Source: Aved-18 sp964606665 (GTDB lineage: Bacteria; Cyanobacteriota; Vampirovibrionia; Obscuribacterales; Obscuribacteraceae). Taken from it: a DNA stretch of 64,000 nt. Of the stretch, positions 41,412 to 50,573 are shown piece after piece. The notes beneath the pieces are model-generated. The model worked only from the letters and a program-made list of their open reading frames with translations. It was not told the origin of the DNA and searched no databases. Every line of letters starts with the position of its first letter. Position 1 is the first letter of the stretch. The DNA lies in the NCBI GenBank assembly GCA_964606665.1, contig CAZSHS010000005.1, positions 62,001-126,000 on the forward strand, read 5' to 3'. The translations under genes were made by a program, and so were the position numbers.

Positions 41412-43938
41412 ATTCTAATTCGCGTTCTTTGGACTCTTTAAGCAATCGTTGCGCATATTTGGCGTAGATATAAGAAGCTCCAAGCAAAATTACGCCTGCT
41501 ACGATGAAGGACAGAATGCGTGCATCAGTCCTTGCCGTGGACAAGTCTATAAACAGTAATTTAAATGCAAGCATTGCAAACACAATCAAACCCGAAATTC
41601 TAAACGCTTTATCCGGCACCATAAAACCAGCAGACAAAAGCGCGATGCCTTCGAGCGCAAAAGCAAGCGTTAGCCATTCTCCAGGTACTAGCAACCAAAT
41701 AGCCCATGTGGCCACAAGGGTGCCAGCAGCATCGTAATAATGAGCAATTCTGCGTTCGTTGCCGATTTGATATTCGGCAGGAACTTTTCGATAAGTAAAT
41801 GCCATCAAATAAAGTATGACAGTGATAATTGCATCTTCAATGGCGTTCCATTTTCCAAGCTGGACCATCAATACTAAAAACGTATTCAAGAACCATAACG
41901 CGCCAATAATACGAGTGTATCTATCGCGCAGTAAATGCCCAACACCTACTAGTACGGCCGCTTCACCAGCCCATCTAAGAGCAAGAAATTCCATTCCGCT
42001 ACCAGCAAGATTCAAAGTTTGGAACCAGGTAAAAATTGCTCCAGATGTAATATAAAACTTGTATGCTGTGCGCGCTTCTTGCTCAGTAGTGACCTGCTGT
42101 TTGCGCGAATATATGGCAGCGCCAAGAAATCCAAGCGCAGTTAAAGCGTGAACGAAAGAATATTGAGTTTCGACAAAGAACGAAAGTAGACCAATACACA
42201 AGAACCCAGCGCCTGCAGCCAATCTAAGTACGCGCTCGTTTTGCTTATGTCCAAGCCAAATAAATGTCAGATATTCGATTAACCATACAACTACAAGAGC
42301 GGCAACTTGTTGAGGTTTAGAATTTTCAAACAACTCAGTGGTGGCAATTATAGGCGCAACCCAGGAAAAGAATAGAAATCCAACTGCGTAAAGTGTCTGT
42401 CCAGATGGATGGACTTTGCCCTTGTACTGCCTGTACATCTGAGCACAAGCACCATATACCGTGGCGGCAACAAGAGCGTGAAGAAATGGCTCTGAATACT
42501 TAAATGTCAAAAATGATTTTTGATCCGTTACGCAGATTACTCCGCATGTACTCACAAAGCATCCCAGTGACAGCAATGCGGCAAACCAACGAATGGCGGG
42601 GTTGTTGTATTTGAGCCCTACATAAACCAGCATAGCAAGCTCTACTAGCCAGAATGTGTTGAAAATTTCCTTTGCGTGACAGATCATGGGAACGGCAAGA
42701 GTCAGAAGCGACAAGCCCATGATTAAGTGCATGTTTGCAATCGAAGTCAGTTTACGTTTCTGCGCGTACTGATAGGATGCGGTGTAAAGTGCCCCTGTCA
42801 AAAGCGGCATCAGATAATTAAATTCGACATTTGCTTGCAGATAAGACAAAATCTGCGTTCCCATAAAGGCGTAACTCATGCCATTAAATCCGGTGGCAGA
42901 AACCAAACGACCTTTTGTATCGTCGTTCTCTTCTTTCATGGCAAGAACAGCAGCATTACAGGCTATCCAGAAGAAGGTTAATGCACCAAGCGTCTCCACA
43001 GCCCAGGGATTTCCCATCCCGGTTGCCGGCATTTTTGGATTTATAATTAGAAAATAGGACGCCCATCCGCAAATCGTGGTCCACATCAAAAGCTTGGGCC
43101 ATTGTTTGAACACTGACAAAGAGTAGGCACCAAGCGCCAGAACAAGCAACCAGCAAAAGCTAGCTGCGCTTATTTGCGAAAAAGCTATTGTCACAAATGA
43201 AAGCGATACTGCAAAGGTTGCTACTGTTTGTGACTTGCGCTCACAGGCATGCCACAGTGCACCAGCGCATAGTCCGGTCAAAATTAGCTCTTCGATAAAT
43301 AAGTTAGAAAGAATTTTTACATCGGTAATATGATATGACGCAAATGCAGTGAAATAAAGAATCGACCAACCGCCGCCAATCAAACTAAGTCCCCAGTATT
43401 TGCCGCGATCATCAGCATCTTCTTTATCGCGATTGCGCTCAAACCACTCGCCGCCTCCAATTAGCGCGACGCCCGCAAGAACGCCCATCGCAATTTTGAT
43501 GGCAGCGCCCCAAGTCTGAAACGAATAGATAATAAAAAGCGCTACGCCAATTACTAGACTGGCAATGCCCAAGCGATTGAGCCAGTACAAACCGATACGC
43601 GACTCTAGAGTGTCTGGCTTTTCGAGATCAGACTTTGTAGATGCGACTACTGGTGCCTCGAGCGTTAAGTCGGGAGCTGCAGCAGGTGTCTCATCTTTTA
43701 TCTCAACTGGAATTTCTAATTCCACTGCTGGCGTATCCACCGCAGGAACACCAGCAGTTTTTGGCGCCATTGGAATATACGCATGATGAGCTGGTGGGCA
43801 AACNNNNNNNNNNGCCTCCCAGCCTGAGCCAATGTCAAACCTATATTCGAGCTCTTGCTCAAGGTGACTTACACGCTCTGTCAGCGCCATAATCTGACGC
43901 TTCAACTCATCAATCTCGTTTGGCTTAGCTTTGGTCAT
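41401..43938 (-). CDS. DUF2339 multi-pass membrane protein (interrupted by assembly gap)
   Basis: About 845 residues including four unknown residues. An N-terminal coiled coil (IDELKRQIMALTERVSHLEQELEYRF) is followed by a Pro/Ala-rich linker and then some 20 or more hydrophobic helices, as in DUF2339 proteins. LESRIGLYWLNRLGIASLVIG marks the start of the membrane domain. The gap at 43804-43813 lies in the linker; the frame is kept only because the 10-base placeholder happens to fit, so the true linker length is unknown. The ATG at 43938 is preferred to a GTG three codons upstream. Function unknown. Confidence 0.82.
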   Translation of the reverse strand: MTKAKPNEIDELKRQIMALTERVSHLEQELEYRFDIGSGWEXXXXVCPPAHHAYIPMAPKTAGVPAVDTPAVELEIPVEIKDETPAAAPDLTLEAPVVASTKSDLEKPDTLESRIGLYWLNRLGIASLVIGVALFIIYSFQTWGAAIKIAMGVLAGVALIGGGEWFERNRDKEDADDRGKYWGLSLIGGGWSILYFTAFASYHITDVKILSNLFIEELILTGLCAGALWHACERKSQTVATFAVSLSFVTIAFSQISAASFCWLLVLALGAYSLSVFKQWPKLLMWTTICGWASYFLIINPKMPATGMGNPWAVETLGALTFFWIACNAAVLAMKEENDDTKGRLVSATGFNGMSYAFMGTQILSYLQANVEFNYLMPLLTGALYTASYQYAQKRKLTSIANMHLIMGLSLLTLAVPMICHAKEIFNTFWLVELAMLVYVGLKYNNPAIRWFAALLSLGCFVSTCGVICVTDQKSFLTFKYSEPFLHALVAATVYGACAQMYRQYKGKVHPSGQTLYAVGFLFFSWVAPIIATTELFENSKPQQVAALVVVWLIEYLTFIWLGHKQNERVLRLAAGAGFLCIGLLSFFVETQYSFVHALTALGFLGAAIYSRKQQVTTEQEARTAYKFYITSGAIFTWFQTLNLAGSGMEFLALRWAGEAAVLVGVGHLLRDRYTRIIGALWFLNTFLVLMVQLGKWNAIEDAIITVILYLMAFTYRKVPAEYQIGNERRIAHYYDAAGTLVATWAIWLLVPGEWLTLAFALEGIALLSAGFMVPDKAFRISGLIVFAMLAFKLLFIDLSTARTDARILSFIVAGVILLGASYIYAKYAQRLLKESKERELESKE
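43804..43813. other. Assembly gap (10 N)
   Basis: Ten N bases inside the DUF2339 gene. The real length is unknown; the region is likely a repetitive low-complexity linker that defeated assembly. Confidence 0.99.
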
Positions 43939-44069
43939 GTCAACCACTTGCCCGCCAACCTTTAACCTGAAGCAATTGAACTTTTTATTGCCACACGACG
44001 TCTAATAATGTGAAGCCGCCGAATGCTTTTCTGGGGAGACAAGTTTCGTAGGCTTCCGGCTTTTGCCGG

Positions 44070-45023
44070 TTAGAAACCTGATGCCGGGGCCATGCGTGTG
44101 ATGTCACCATCTCCATCTCCCGTTTCCTGATTCATACTTTGGTCCTGGCGCCAGCGTTCAACTTTTTCTCTGTAATCTGCGCTCTGTTTGTTGTAATTCT
44201 CGATCAGCTTCATTTTCTTAGCCCTGAAGGCTGCAACATCGAAAATGTCTTTCTGCCTGTGTCTGCGCGCGGCTTGATAGACCTCGTACAAATCGTCAAT
44301 GTTCTTGCAATTATCGAGTGATTTTTTAAGTAAATATCTGTACAGGTCGGGCGTTTTGAAAGGCTCGATGTTGCGCAGAATGGTCATCAGTTGGTGAACA
44401 TCATTCTCATCGTCGATAAGTTCTTTGCACGTCTTGCGCACCAGATCTTCCATTCCCAATGCCGAAGACTGTCTTGCAAAATCAAGCGCTTCGGGCACTG
44501 TGTGCACCAAAGAATACTGCTTCTCCATTGCCAAATGCGATAAGTCGCTTAGCGAGACTTCCTGCGCCTTAAGCGCCAGATCTTTCAATTCTTCGCGAGA
44601 TCTAGACTGAGCGATCATTGCTTGCATGGCATCGCGTGTAGCTTCGAAACACTCGAACTTTCGTCCCTTGAGCGCAACCAAAATCAAATCGTCACGGTTT
44701 TTGCTCAACTGAAAAGCCTTCTCCACTGCAGCACGTCTAATATCTGTACAAAAGCTGCCATATTGCTCAGTAATATCGGCAAGGGCAAAGCATTTCTGAA
44801 CATCGGTGCACTCAGCAAGCGCCGCGTCAAACAAGGGTCTTGCCTTCTCTGCCTTTTTCGCCTTAGCGTATTTAACAGCCTTCTCGACGTTCTTAACTGT
44901 GGCATCCGGAAGAGCTGAATAGTAGACGGTCTGGTCCTTGGCGAAGGCAGACTGAATGCTCAGACTTTGTGTGCCACCCAGTGAACAGAGTAAGAGTAAG
45001 GCTAATAGGCTGTTTTTGGTCAT
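44070..45023 (-). CDS. Secreted helical-repeat protein of unknown function
   Basis: 317 residues from the ATG at 45023 (the codon before it is TTG). Signal peptide (KNSLLALLLLCSLGGTQS, cleavage near AFA-KD). The mature protein is all-helical and may be TPR/SEL1-like (AKKAEKARPLFDAALAEC, LALKAQEVSLSDLSHLAME), with several Cys. The C-terminus is polar and Gly/Asp-rich. The following hairpin (CCGGC/GCCGG at 44056-44069) abuts the stop but lacks a T-run on this strand. Confidence 0.65.
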   Translation of the reverse strand: MTKNSLLALLLLCSLGGTQSLSIQSAFAKDQTVYYSALPDATVKNVEKAVKYAKAKKAEKARPLFDAALAECTDVQKCFALADITEQYGSFCTDIRRAAVEKAFQLSKNRDDLILVALKGRKFECFEATRDAMQAMIAQSRSREELKDLALKAQEVSLSDLSHLAMEKQYSLVHTVPEALDFARQSSALGMEDLVRKTCKELIDDENDVHQLMTILRNIEPFKTPDLYRYLLKKSLDNCKNIDDLYEVYQAARRHRQKDIFDVAAFRAKKMKLIENYNKQSADYREKVERWRQDQSMNQETGDGDGDITRMAPASGF

Positions 45024-45076
45024 CAATCATTGTGTACCACAAAAGCGCCCGCTTTGCTCACATAAGATTAAATAGC

Positions 45077-45373
45077 CTACCTGAAAGAACCGGCGATTGC
45101 TGGTCCAAACACTGGAAGCAGTATATTCGGAATCAGTAAACAAATAACGAAAAACCACAATGATAGTTTGTATAAGAAAGTGTTCTCTTTAAGCAAGAAT
45201 ACTAATACGGTGCTTTTCAGTACAAATAAAGATAAAGCAGCAAGAATGAATAGTCTCCAAATTGAATTATTCACAAAATGAACTAAATAGTCTGAGCACA
45301 GGCAATACATAAGCAAATACACAGCAAAAACTAGATGCGTAGATATCAAAACAATTTTTACGCTGCTTTTCAT
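45077..45373 (-). CDS. Small four-helix membrane protein, paralogue A
   Basis: 98 residues from the ATG at 45373 (ATGA overlap with the stop of paralogue B). Four hydrophobic segments. Shared family signatures: NNSIWRLF after the second turn and IPNILLPVFGPA near the C-terminus. Third and last of a tandem triplet; no known family. Confidence 0.68.
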   Translation of the reverse strand: MKSSVKIVLISTHLVFAVYLLMYCLCSDYLVHFVNNSIWRLFILAALSLFVLKSTVLVFLLKENTFLYKLSLWFFVICLLIPNILLPVFGPAIAGSFR

Positions 45374-45735
45374 TCGGGGTAATAAGGAAAAGGGAAGAAA
45401 ATAAATCCCCTGCAACTATGTAGCAGCATCCACGCTGGACCGAAAAGCACCACCAACAGATTTGGCAACACCAAACAAATCATGTACAAACCAATAGTGA
45501 TCGGTGAAAGACGCTGGTCAGGTTTTGAAACAAAAATCAAAAACGCACTGCACAGAGCAAACAAGGCAAAGTACCAGATAAGTGATCTGTATATTTGGGG
45601 ATTAGTCAGAAAAAGTCTCATGTATACCGGCTTTAGGCAGTATGGCACGGCATAGATTGCAATAACTATTCCAGTTGCAATCGCTACTAACTTAACTCGA
45701 TCTTTTGGTACTGTGGTTGAACTCAAAAAGAACAT
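45370..45735 (-). CDS. Small four-helix membrane protein, paralogue B
   Basis: 121 residues. Same plan as its neighbours: TNPQIYRSLIWYF and LPNLLVVLFGPA correspond to the conserved NNPIWR and IPNVFLPIFGPA. It has an extra C-terminal tail (HSCRGFIFFPFPYYPE). It overlaps paralogue C by 13 bases and paralogue A by 4, so all three are translated from one message. Confidence 0.68.
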   Translation of the reverse strand: MFFLSSTTVPKDRVKLVAIATGIVIAIYAVPYCLKPVYMRLFLTNPQIYRSLIWYFALFALCSAFLIFVSKPDQRLSPITIGLYMICLVLPNLLVVLFGPAWMLLHSCRGFIFFPFPYYPE

Positions 45736-46034
45736 CCCCCAATTGTCACAAAAGCCGGTCCAAAAATTGGCAGAAAAACATTTGGAATGGTTGAAATAAA
45801 AAAATAAAACGCTATTGAAACTTTAGCCCAACCAGTCCTCGGTTTTGGTACAAAGAGTAATAAGACACTATGCACAAAAAACAATGTGCTCCATGCCACC
45901 ACAATGATTCGCCAGATTGGATTGTTTAAGAAAGGAACAATGTATCCAGGAGTGGCAATATACGTGAAAAGATAGACGCCCACGACAATCGATGCAGCGA
46001 ACAATATAAATGACTTTCGCTCTTTAATAATCAT
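45723..46034 (-). CDS. Small four-helix membrane protein, paralogue C
   Basis: 103 residues, first of the triplet. Four hydrophobic segments, with FLNNPIWRIIVV and IPNVFLPIFGPA as the shared motifs and a basic start (IIKERKSF). Family unknown; the small size and topology could fit a membrane adaptor or channel-like subunit, but this is only a guess. Confidence 0.68.
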   Translation of the reverse strand: MIIKERKSFILFAASIVVGVYLFTYIATPGYIVPFLNNPIWRIIVVAWSTLFFVHSVLLLFVPKPRTGWAKVSIAFYFFISTIPNVFLPIFGPAFVTIGGCSF

Positions 46035-46090
46035 GCCGCAGCCAGAAAAGGAATTGAAATCCCGAGACGCCGTGATGCCTTGTCTAACTA

Positions 46091-46954
46091 TTAAAGCATA
46101 TTGCCAGATTCAGGAGCGCTCACTATCTCTGGTTTAAATACAGGCAGGGCGAGTTGAATCAAGCGAGTCTTTCGAGCTTGGCGCGGAGGCTGCGCTTCGG
46201 GGACTGAGAAATCCATTTCTTGCTGCACAGATTTGCGTAATGTTTCTCTAAATTCGGTTGCGTTGCTTTGCACTTTGACCATTTGGGTCATGAACAGTGC
46301 AAGGGCAGGTTCAAGAGCAATTTCTTGTCGCTTAATTACCGGCTCGTGTGATTCATTCAAAAACTCAAAGCCATCAATCAGTGGCAGAGCAAAACAGTCG
46401 TCTTCTTTTAAGATGCGAATCTTGTTGGTATCAAATCCAGATTGATGCAAGAACATGTGCAGACCGTCTGCAACTTCATTTACTTTGATTTTTGAATCGA
46501 AGTAAAGAAACACTTGCATCACATTGCTACAACCAGCACGAAACACTCTCGCTTTAACATTGAGCTTTTGCAAATGACTAAGCAGACTTGGGATGATTAG
46601 CGGATCTGCATCTACGTCTTCCTGCATGATTTCTATAACGTAAAAACGTTCTTTGATACCAAGTGCGAAGGCTCGATACATTCCCTCTTTAGACGAAATG
46701 GAGCTAATGACTTCTTCGTCAGTGACCTGATAATAAGGACTCATCGGACGCCAGTTACCATTTTCACGTCTGATTAATCCCGCTTGTCGATGCGAAAACA
46801 ATTTCAAGAAAAAATTTAGAGGCGGTTCGATGAATTCTCCGGTCATGCTTACGGCACCGGCGATATCATTGCTATTTGATGTATATAACTCGTCTATGTC
46901 TTTAGCCTCGGGGCACCAAATCTGGTGATTATTTTGATGATGTAATGCCATCAT
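46091..46954 (-). CDS. Uncharacterised protein, possible primase-fold remnant
   Basis: 287 residues with no signal peptide. WRPMSPYYQVTDEEVI and a block RVFRAGCSNVMQVFLYFDSKIKV ... HMFLHQSGF ... RILKEDDCFALPLIDGFEF (key positions only) are arranged like the second half of archaeo-eukaryotic primase (AEP) domains: a hydrophobic strand with F/W-rich residues, a helix, then an ALPL strand. The catalytic acidic pair of an active AEP is not clear. The C-terminus is basic (QPPRQARKTR). This is a weak, structure-type similarity; otherwise an orphan. 27 bases separate it from the nucleotidase stop on the same strand. Confidence 0.6.
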   Translation of the reverse strand: MMALHHQNNHQIWCPEAKDIDELYTSNSNDIAGAVSMTGEFIEPPLNFFLKLFSHRQAGLIRRENGNWRPMSPYYQVTDEEVISSISSKEGMYRAFALGIKERFYVIEIMQEDVDADPLIIPSLLSHLQKLNVKARVFRAGCSNVMQVFLYFDSKIKVNEVADGLHMFLHQSGFDTNKIRILKEDDCFALPLIDGFEFLNESHEPVIKRQEIALEPALALFMTQMVKVQSNATEFRETLRKSVQQEMDFSVPEAQPPRQARKTRLIQLALPVFKPEIVSAPESGNML

Positions 46955-46981
46955 AACAAAAATGCCCGAGGTTTCAAGCCT

Positions 46982-47527
46982 CTAACAAGTTACGCCTACT
47001 CGCACTCCAAAATATTCTGCGACGTCATTCCAATTTCTCATACGTGGATTGTAGTCAACCAAACGATTATGCGGAGCATCAAACAAAAGTCCTTGACCTT
47101 TGAAACGCTTGAAGTGACGCACGTTGTCGTCAATTAGGTAGTCTGCGTGAACAATGGATTTGTCACCGCAAAAAACGAAATTCATTGAATCAATAAATGG
47201 AAGATGCTTCAAAAGCCATTTGTATTTTCCATTGAAAGAATTAGGAACTTCCATTGCAGCAGTGGTGATAAATAATTCGTGCTCTTTAGACAATGCCTCT
47301 AGCGTCTCGATTGCACCTGGAAAAACGTCCAAATCATCGAAGAAATTTTCGTGATGGACAATTTCGAGTACTTTCGATTTTTCTTCAGGCAAAGCGAACT
47401 CTGGAAGCGAGATACCAACCAGATCGTCCAGGTTGGTTTTCTTGTTAAAGTGTTGATCGTAGAGGGTGACGTGCTTGGAGAGTGCGTCAGTGATGACTTC
47501 GTCCATGTCTATAGCGATTCTGCTCAT
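46982..47527 (-). CDS. 5'(3')-deoxyribonucleotidase (HAD, NT5C type)
   Basis: 181 residues. The ATG at 47527 puts the HAD motif I right at the N-terminus (RIAIDMDEVITD, nucleophile and acid Asp). Motif II is TTAAMEVP and motif IV lies in HADYLIDDNVRHF. The fold and size match cytosolic pyrimidine 5'-nucleotidase type C, which dephosphorylates deoxyribonucleoside monophosphates. Divergent from the DeoR-type repressor, 88 bases away, which could control it (inference). Confidence 0.86.
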   Translation of the reverse strand: MSRIAIDMDEVITDALSKHVTLYDQHFNKKTNLDDLVGISLPEFALPEEKSKVLEIVHHENFFDDLDVFPGAIETLEALSKEHELFITTAAMEVPNSFNGKYKWLLKHLPFIDSMNFVFCGDKSIVHADYLIDDNVRHFKRFKGQGLLFDAPHNRLVDYNPRMRNWNDVAEYFGVRVGVTC

Positions 47528-47615
47528 AAATGCCTCCGATATCTGCGCATTTGTTGTATAATCATGCACAATCCGGCACAAAAACGCAATAAGTTGTAAA
47601 GGTAGTTAAGATTAA

Positions 47616-48365
47616 ATGTTCACCGAAGAGCGCAGACAGTACATTTTGAACCAACTACACACTAAGCGTAAGGCTAGCTCGGCAGAGCTTGCTCACGAGC
47701 TAAACGTGTCTGAAGATACAATAAGGCGCGATTTGAAGGAGTTGGCTGAGAACGGGCTACTTAAGAAGGTCCACGGCGGAGCGATGGCTATAAGCCCTGT
47801 TCCTTACGAGTATTCAGCTCGTGTCGAGCTTAATCTGGACGGAAAACGCAGAATTGCCGCAGAAGCTGCCAAATTAATCAAGTCAGGAATGCTTGTATTT
47901 ATAGATGGGGGCACGACTGTCGGTCTTATTGCCGAATATTTGCCGTCGGGCTTACAGGCAACATTTGTCACTCATAGTGCCGCCAACGCAATTGCATTCT
48001 CCAATTGCCGCAGCTCAAAGACAATTTTGCTTGGCGGAATTCTGGTGCCAGAATTACTTATAAATGAAGGGGCGGAAGTGCTTGAGACAATCGAGCGTTT
48101 TCATGCCGACTTAACTTTAATAAGTGTGCAAGGGTTCGATAAAGAAAATGGTGCGACGGTCGGACACTATCAAGATAGCCTGGTAAAGAAAGCTTTTGTC
48201 GAGCATTCATCCGAGCTAGGCGTTTTAGCCGGCAAAGAGAAGCTCGGCTTTTCGGTGCATTACAAAATTTGCGATGTAAGCGAATTAGACTATTTAATTA
48301 CTGACGAAGATCAAAATAATTTGAAGAAGCTCAAAAATAGCGGATTTCAAATAATGAATGTTTAA
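47616..48365 (+). CDS. DeoR/GlpR-family transcriptional regulator
   Basis: 249 residues. N-terminal winged helix (ERRQYILNQL, SSAELAHELNVSEDTIRRDLKEL, the DeoR signature, then KVHGGA). The C-terminal DeoRC sensor domain binds a sugar phosphate: IDGGTTVGLIAEYLP, ILLGGILVPE. Effector unknown. It is divergent from the 5'-deoxyribonucleotidase; the intergenic TATAAT at 47557-47562 is a possible -10. The 3' end overlaps the convergent histidine kinase by 4 bases. Confidence 0.9.
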   Translation: MFTEERRQYILNQLHTKRKASSAELAHELNVSEDTIRRDLKELAENGLLKKVHGGAMAISPVPYEYSARVELNLDGKRRIAAEAAKLIKSGMLVFIDGGTTVGLIAEYLPSGLQATFVTHSAANAIAFSNCRSSKTILLGGILVPELLINEGAEVLETIERFHADLTLISVQGFDKENGATVGHYQDSLVKKAFVEHSSELGVLAGKEKLGFSVHYKICDVSELDYLITDEDQNNLKKLKNSGFQIMNV

Positions 48366-49732
48366 AACTCTACTGTAATTTCAGTTCCTAGGACTTCAGG
48401 CTTGCCTGATTTAATTGAAACTTTTGCATGGTGTGCGTTTGCAACTTCTTTAACAATAGCAAGTCCCAAGCCGCTGCCATTACCGCCGGTGCCAAGTATG
48501 CGATAAAAACGCTCGAAGACTTTGTCTTGTTCTTGCGATGGAATACCTGGTCCAGTGTCTATTACAGACAAAGAAATTTTGTCGCCGCCTTTTACTCTAA
48601 CTGTAATAGAACCCTCTTGGGGAGTATAAGAAATTGCATTTTCGATTAAATTAGAAACCAAATGTCTCAAACCAGTTTGCTCGCCGGTCATAAGAACAGG
48701 AGAATCAGAGCCTTCGAAAGTAAGCTTCAGCCCTTTGCGAATAGATTGGTCTACCAGTTCCGAAACTACATCTGATACCAGAAAATTCAAATCCAATTGC
48801 GAAGCAGAAGCCATCTTAGCTGGCTCGCCGATGTCACTTCGAGCCAAAGCTAGCAACTGATTTACCATGCGAGAGGCTCTATCGATGCCCTGATCCAATT
48901 CAAGTACTACATGTTTCAATTCATTTGCTTCTGTCATTTCGCTACCAATACTCGAATACGTTTTAAGTCCAGCAAGTGGTGTTCTTAACTGATGCGCGGC
49001 ACTGGCAACGAATCTTTGTTGGGCCTTCAATTCCTCCGTTGACCGCTCGAATAGTGAATTAATCGCTTTCACCAATGGATAAACTTCCTCGGGTGCGCTC
49101 TCACCGGCAAGTGGACTCAAGTCGGCTTGAGAGCGTTTAGCTAATTGCGCTTGCAAATCTTTAAGTGGATTCAAGATTTTCACTACACCATACCAGACGG
49201 CAGAAAGTCCCAAAATCATAGCGATTAATTGAGGCACAGCCACACTCAAAAGCATTTTCTTTTGAAACTGACGCCTTGCATTCATTGTTTCTGCCACCTG
49301 GACAATGACCGACTTTTTCGATTCACTTGGGACAGGAACTTTTACATCTACAATTCGTACTGTTTTACCTGCAATCACGCCAGTCCTGACTTTGGGCTTG
49401 TCTTCTTCAAGTTCAGTGGCAGGTGGTGGCAGAATTTTGTCACCAGCTATGACACCGCGAGCTTCGTCGATAACACTAAAATAAAATTTGTCACTCCCGT
49501 CTTTTTTCAAAATAGCTTGAGCAGATGCAGGCAAATCTACAACTACTCTCTCGCCTTGCACGCGCATGCGCCCAACAACCGAGTCAGCAGAATTTACCAG
49601 GTCCCAATCAAAATATTCTTCTGAAAAGTTTTGCACAAGATAGAAGCTTAAGACTGTACTTGCAATTGCCACGCATCCAAGAAGTGGCACGAACAAAAAC
49701 AAAAGCTGCTTTCTAATTGCTTTTCTTTTCAA
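48362..49732 (-). CDS. Sensor histidine kinase (TctE/QseC type)
   Basis: 456 residues, inner membrane. Two membrane helices (about 10-33 and 163-185) enclose a periplasmic sensor of about 130 residues, then HAMP (ILNPLKDLQAQLAKRS), HisKA with His247 (SAAHQLRTPL), N box NLIENAISYT, and G boxes DTGPGIP and GSGLGLAIVKE. The sensor domain pattern resembles the TctE/QseC class. It overlaps its response regulator gene by 4 bases (regulator first), so the pair is co-translated. Signal unknown. Confidence 0.93.
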   Translation of the reverse strand: MKRKAIRKQLLFLFVPLLGCVAIASTVLSFYLVQNFSEEYFDWDLVNSADSVVGRMRVQGERVVVDLPASAQAILKKDGSDKFYFSVIDEARGVIAGDKILPPPATELEEDKPKVRTGVIAGKTVRIVDVKVPVPSESKKSVIVQVAETMNARRQFQKKMLLSVAVPQLIAMILGLSAVWYGVVKILNPLKDLQAQLAKRSQADLSPLAGESAPEEVYPLVKAINSLFERSTEELKAQQRFVASAAHQLRTPLAGLKTYSSIGSEMTEANELKHVVLELDQGIDRASRMVNQLLALARSDIGEPAKMASASQLDLNFLVSDVVSELVDQSIRKGLKLTFEGSDSPVLMTGEQTGLRHLVSNLIENAISYTPQEGSITVRVKGGDKISLSVIDTGPGIPSQEQDKVFERFYRILGTGGNGSGLGLAIVKEVANAHHAKVSIKSGKPEVLGTEITVEF

Positions 49733-50403
49733 GGTTGCCTTTGTTCCAAGATATAACCAAAGCCGCGCACAGTGCCTATATTAACGTCAGAGGCTTCCAA
49801 TTTTTTACGTAGCCTGTGCACCACAATTTCAACTGCATTCTCGCTTGATTCAACTAACCAATCGGGAATTTGATCCATGAGCTGGCGTTTGCTTACCACT
49901 TTGCCTGCCCTTGCCATGAGCGTTTTCAAAACCACTACTTCTTTAGGAGTAAGTTCCAATGCTTCATTTGCGAGTTGCAATTGTCCATTATTAGTATCAA
50001 GCGACAAAGAACCAAATTTCATTTGCGTGCTATTTTTAAAATTACTCTTGCGCAAAGCCGCGCGCAATCTAGCTTCCAGCTCACCGAAATCAAAAGGCTT
50101 GACCAGATAGTCACTTGCACCTTTATCCAAGCCTTTTATTTTATCTTCCACTCTGTCGCGCGCAGTAATTATTATGACCGGCAATTCTTCGTTGCTTTTG
50201 CGCAACTCGTCTAGAATTTCGATGCCATCAACGACAGGTAGTCCGAGATCTAATAGAACGGCATCATAACGATCGCTAAAAATCAACTCAAGCGCTTGTG
50301 ACCCTGAATTAGCCAAATCCACAAGATACTTCTTGCGCTGAAGAGCTAGTACCAGAGCCGAAGCGAGATAGTCGTCGTCTTCAACCAGTAATATTCGAGT
50401 CAT
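49729..50403 (-). CDS. OmpR-family response regulator (TctD/QseB type)
   Basis: 224 residues from the ATG at 50403, which begins the receiver directly. VEDDD (8-11) acidic pocket, phospho-Asp52 in LDLGLP, TARD and YLVKPFDFGEL. The C-terminal winged helix has LTPKEVVVLKTLMARAGKVV and ENAVEIVVHRLRKKLE. It is clearly of a different subgroup from the two regulators near 6 and 14 kb. Cognate of the overlapping kinase. Confidence 0.94.
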   Translation of the reverse strand: MTRILLVEDDDYLASALVLALQRKKYLVDLANSGSQALELIFSDRYDAVLLDLGLPVVDGIEILDELRKSNEELPVIIITARDRVEDKIKGLDKGASDYLVKPFDFGELEARLRAALRKSNFKNSTQMKFGSLSLDTNNGQLQLANEALELTPKEVVVLKTLMARAGKVVSKRQLMDQIPDWLVESSENAVEIVVHRLRKKLEASDVNIGTVRGFGYILEQRQP

Positions 50404-50479
50404 ACAAAAATTATACGTCACGCAGAATCCAAGTGTTTTCTGAAAGCAAACTGCAAGGTTTGCAAATAAGAATAGATTA

Positions 50480-50550
50480 GGCGACCCTAACTGTAACAAC
50501 TCTCCTACTAGTACAGTCAAAGCCCACATGAAACAAGCTGTAGGGTCGCC
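50480..50550. repeat. Long-range inverted repeat between regulator and lipoprotein genes
   Basis: GGCGACCCTA (50480-50489) and TAGGGTCGCC (50541-50550) are perfect complements 51 bases apart. Inside, CTGTA (50491-50495) can pair with TACAG (50512-50516). An RNA from either strand could fold into a long stem. It lies in the 170-base divergent region and may be a leader structure of the lipoprotein mRNA or an operator pair. Confidence 0.5.
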
Positions 50551-50573
50551 GTTTCTACACCACAGGAGGAAGC

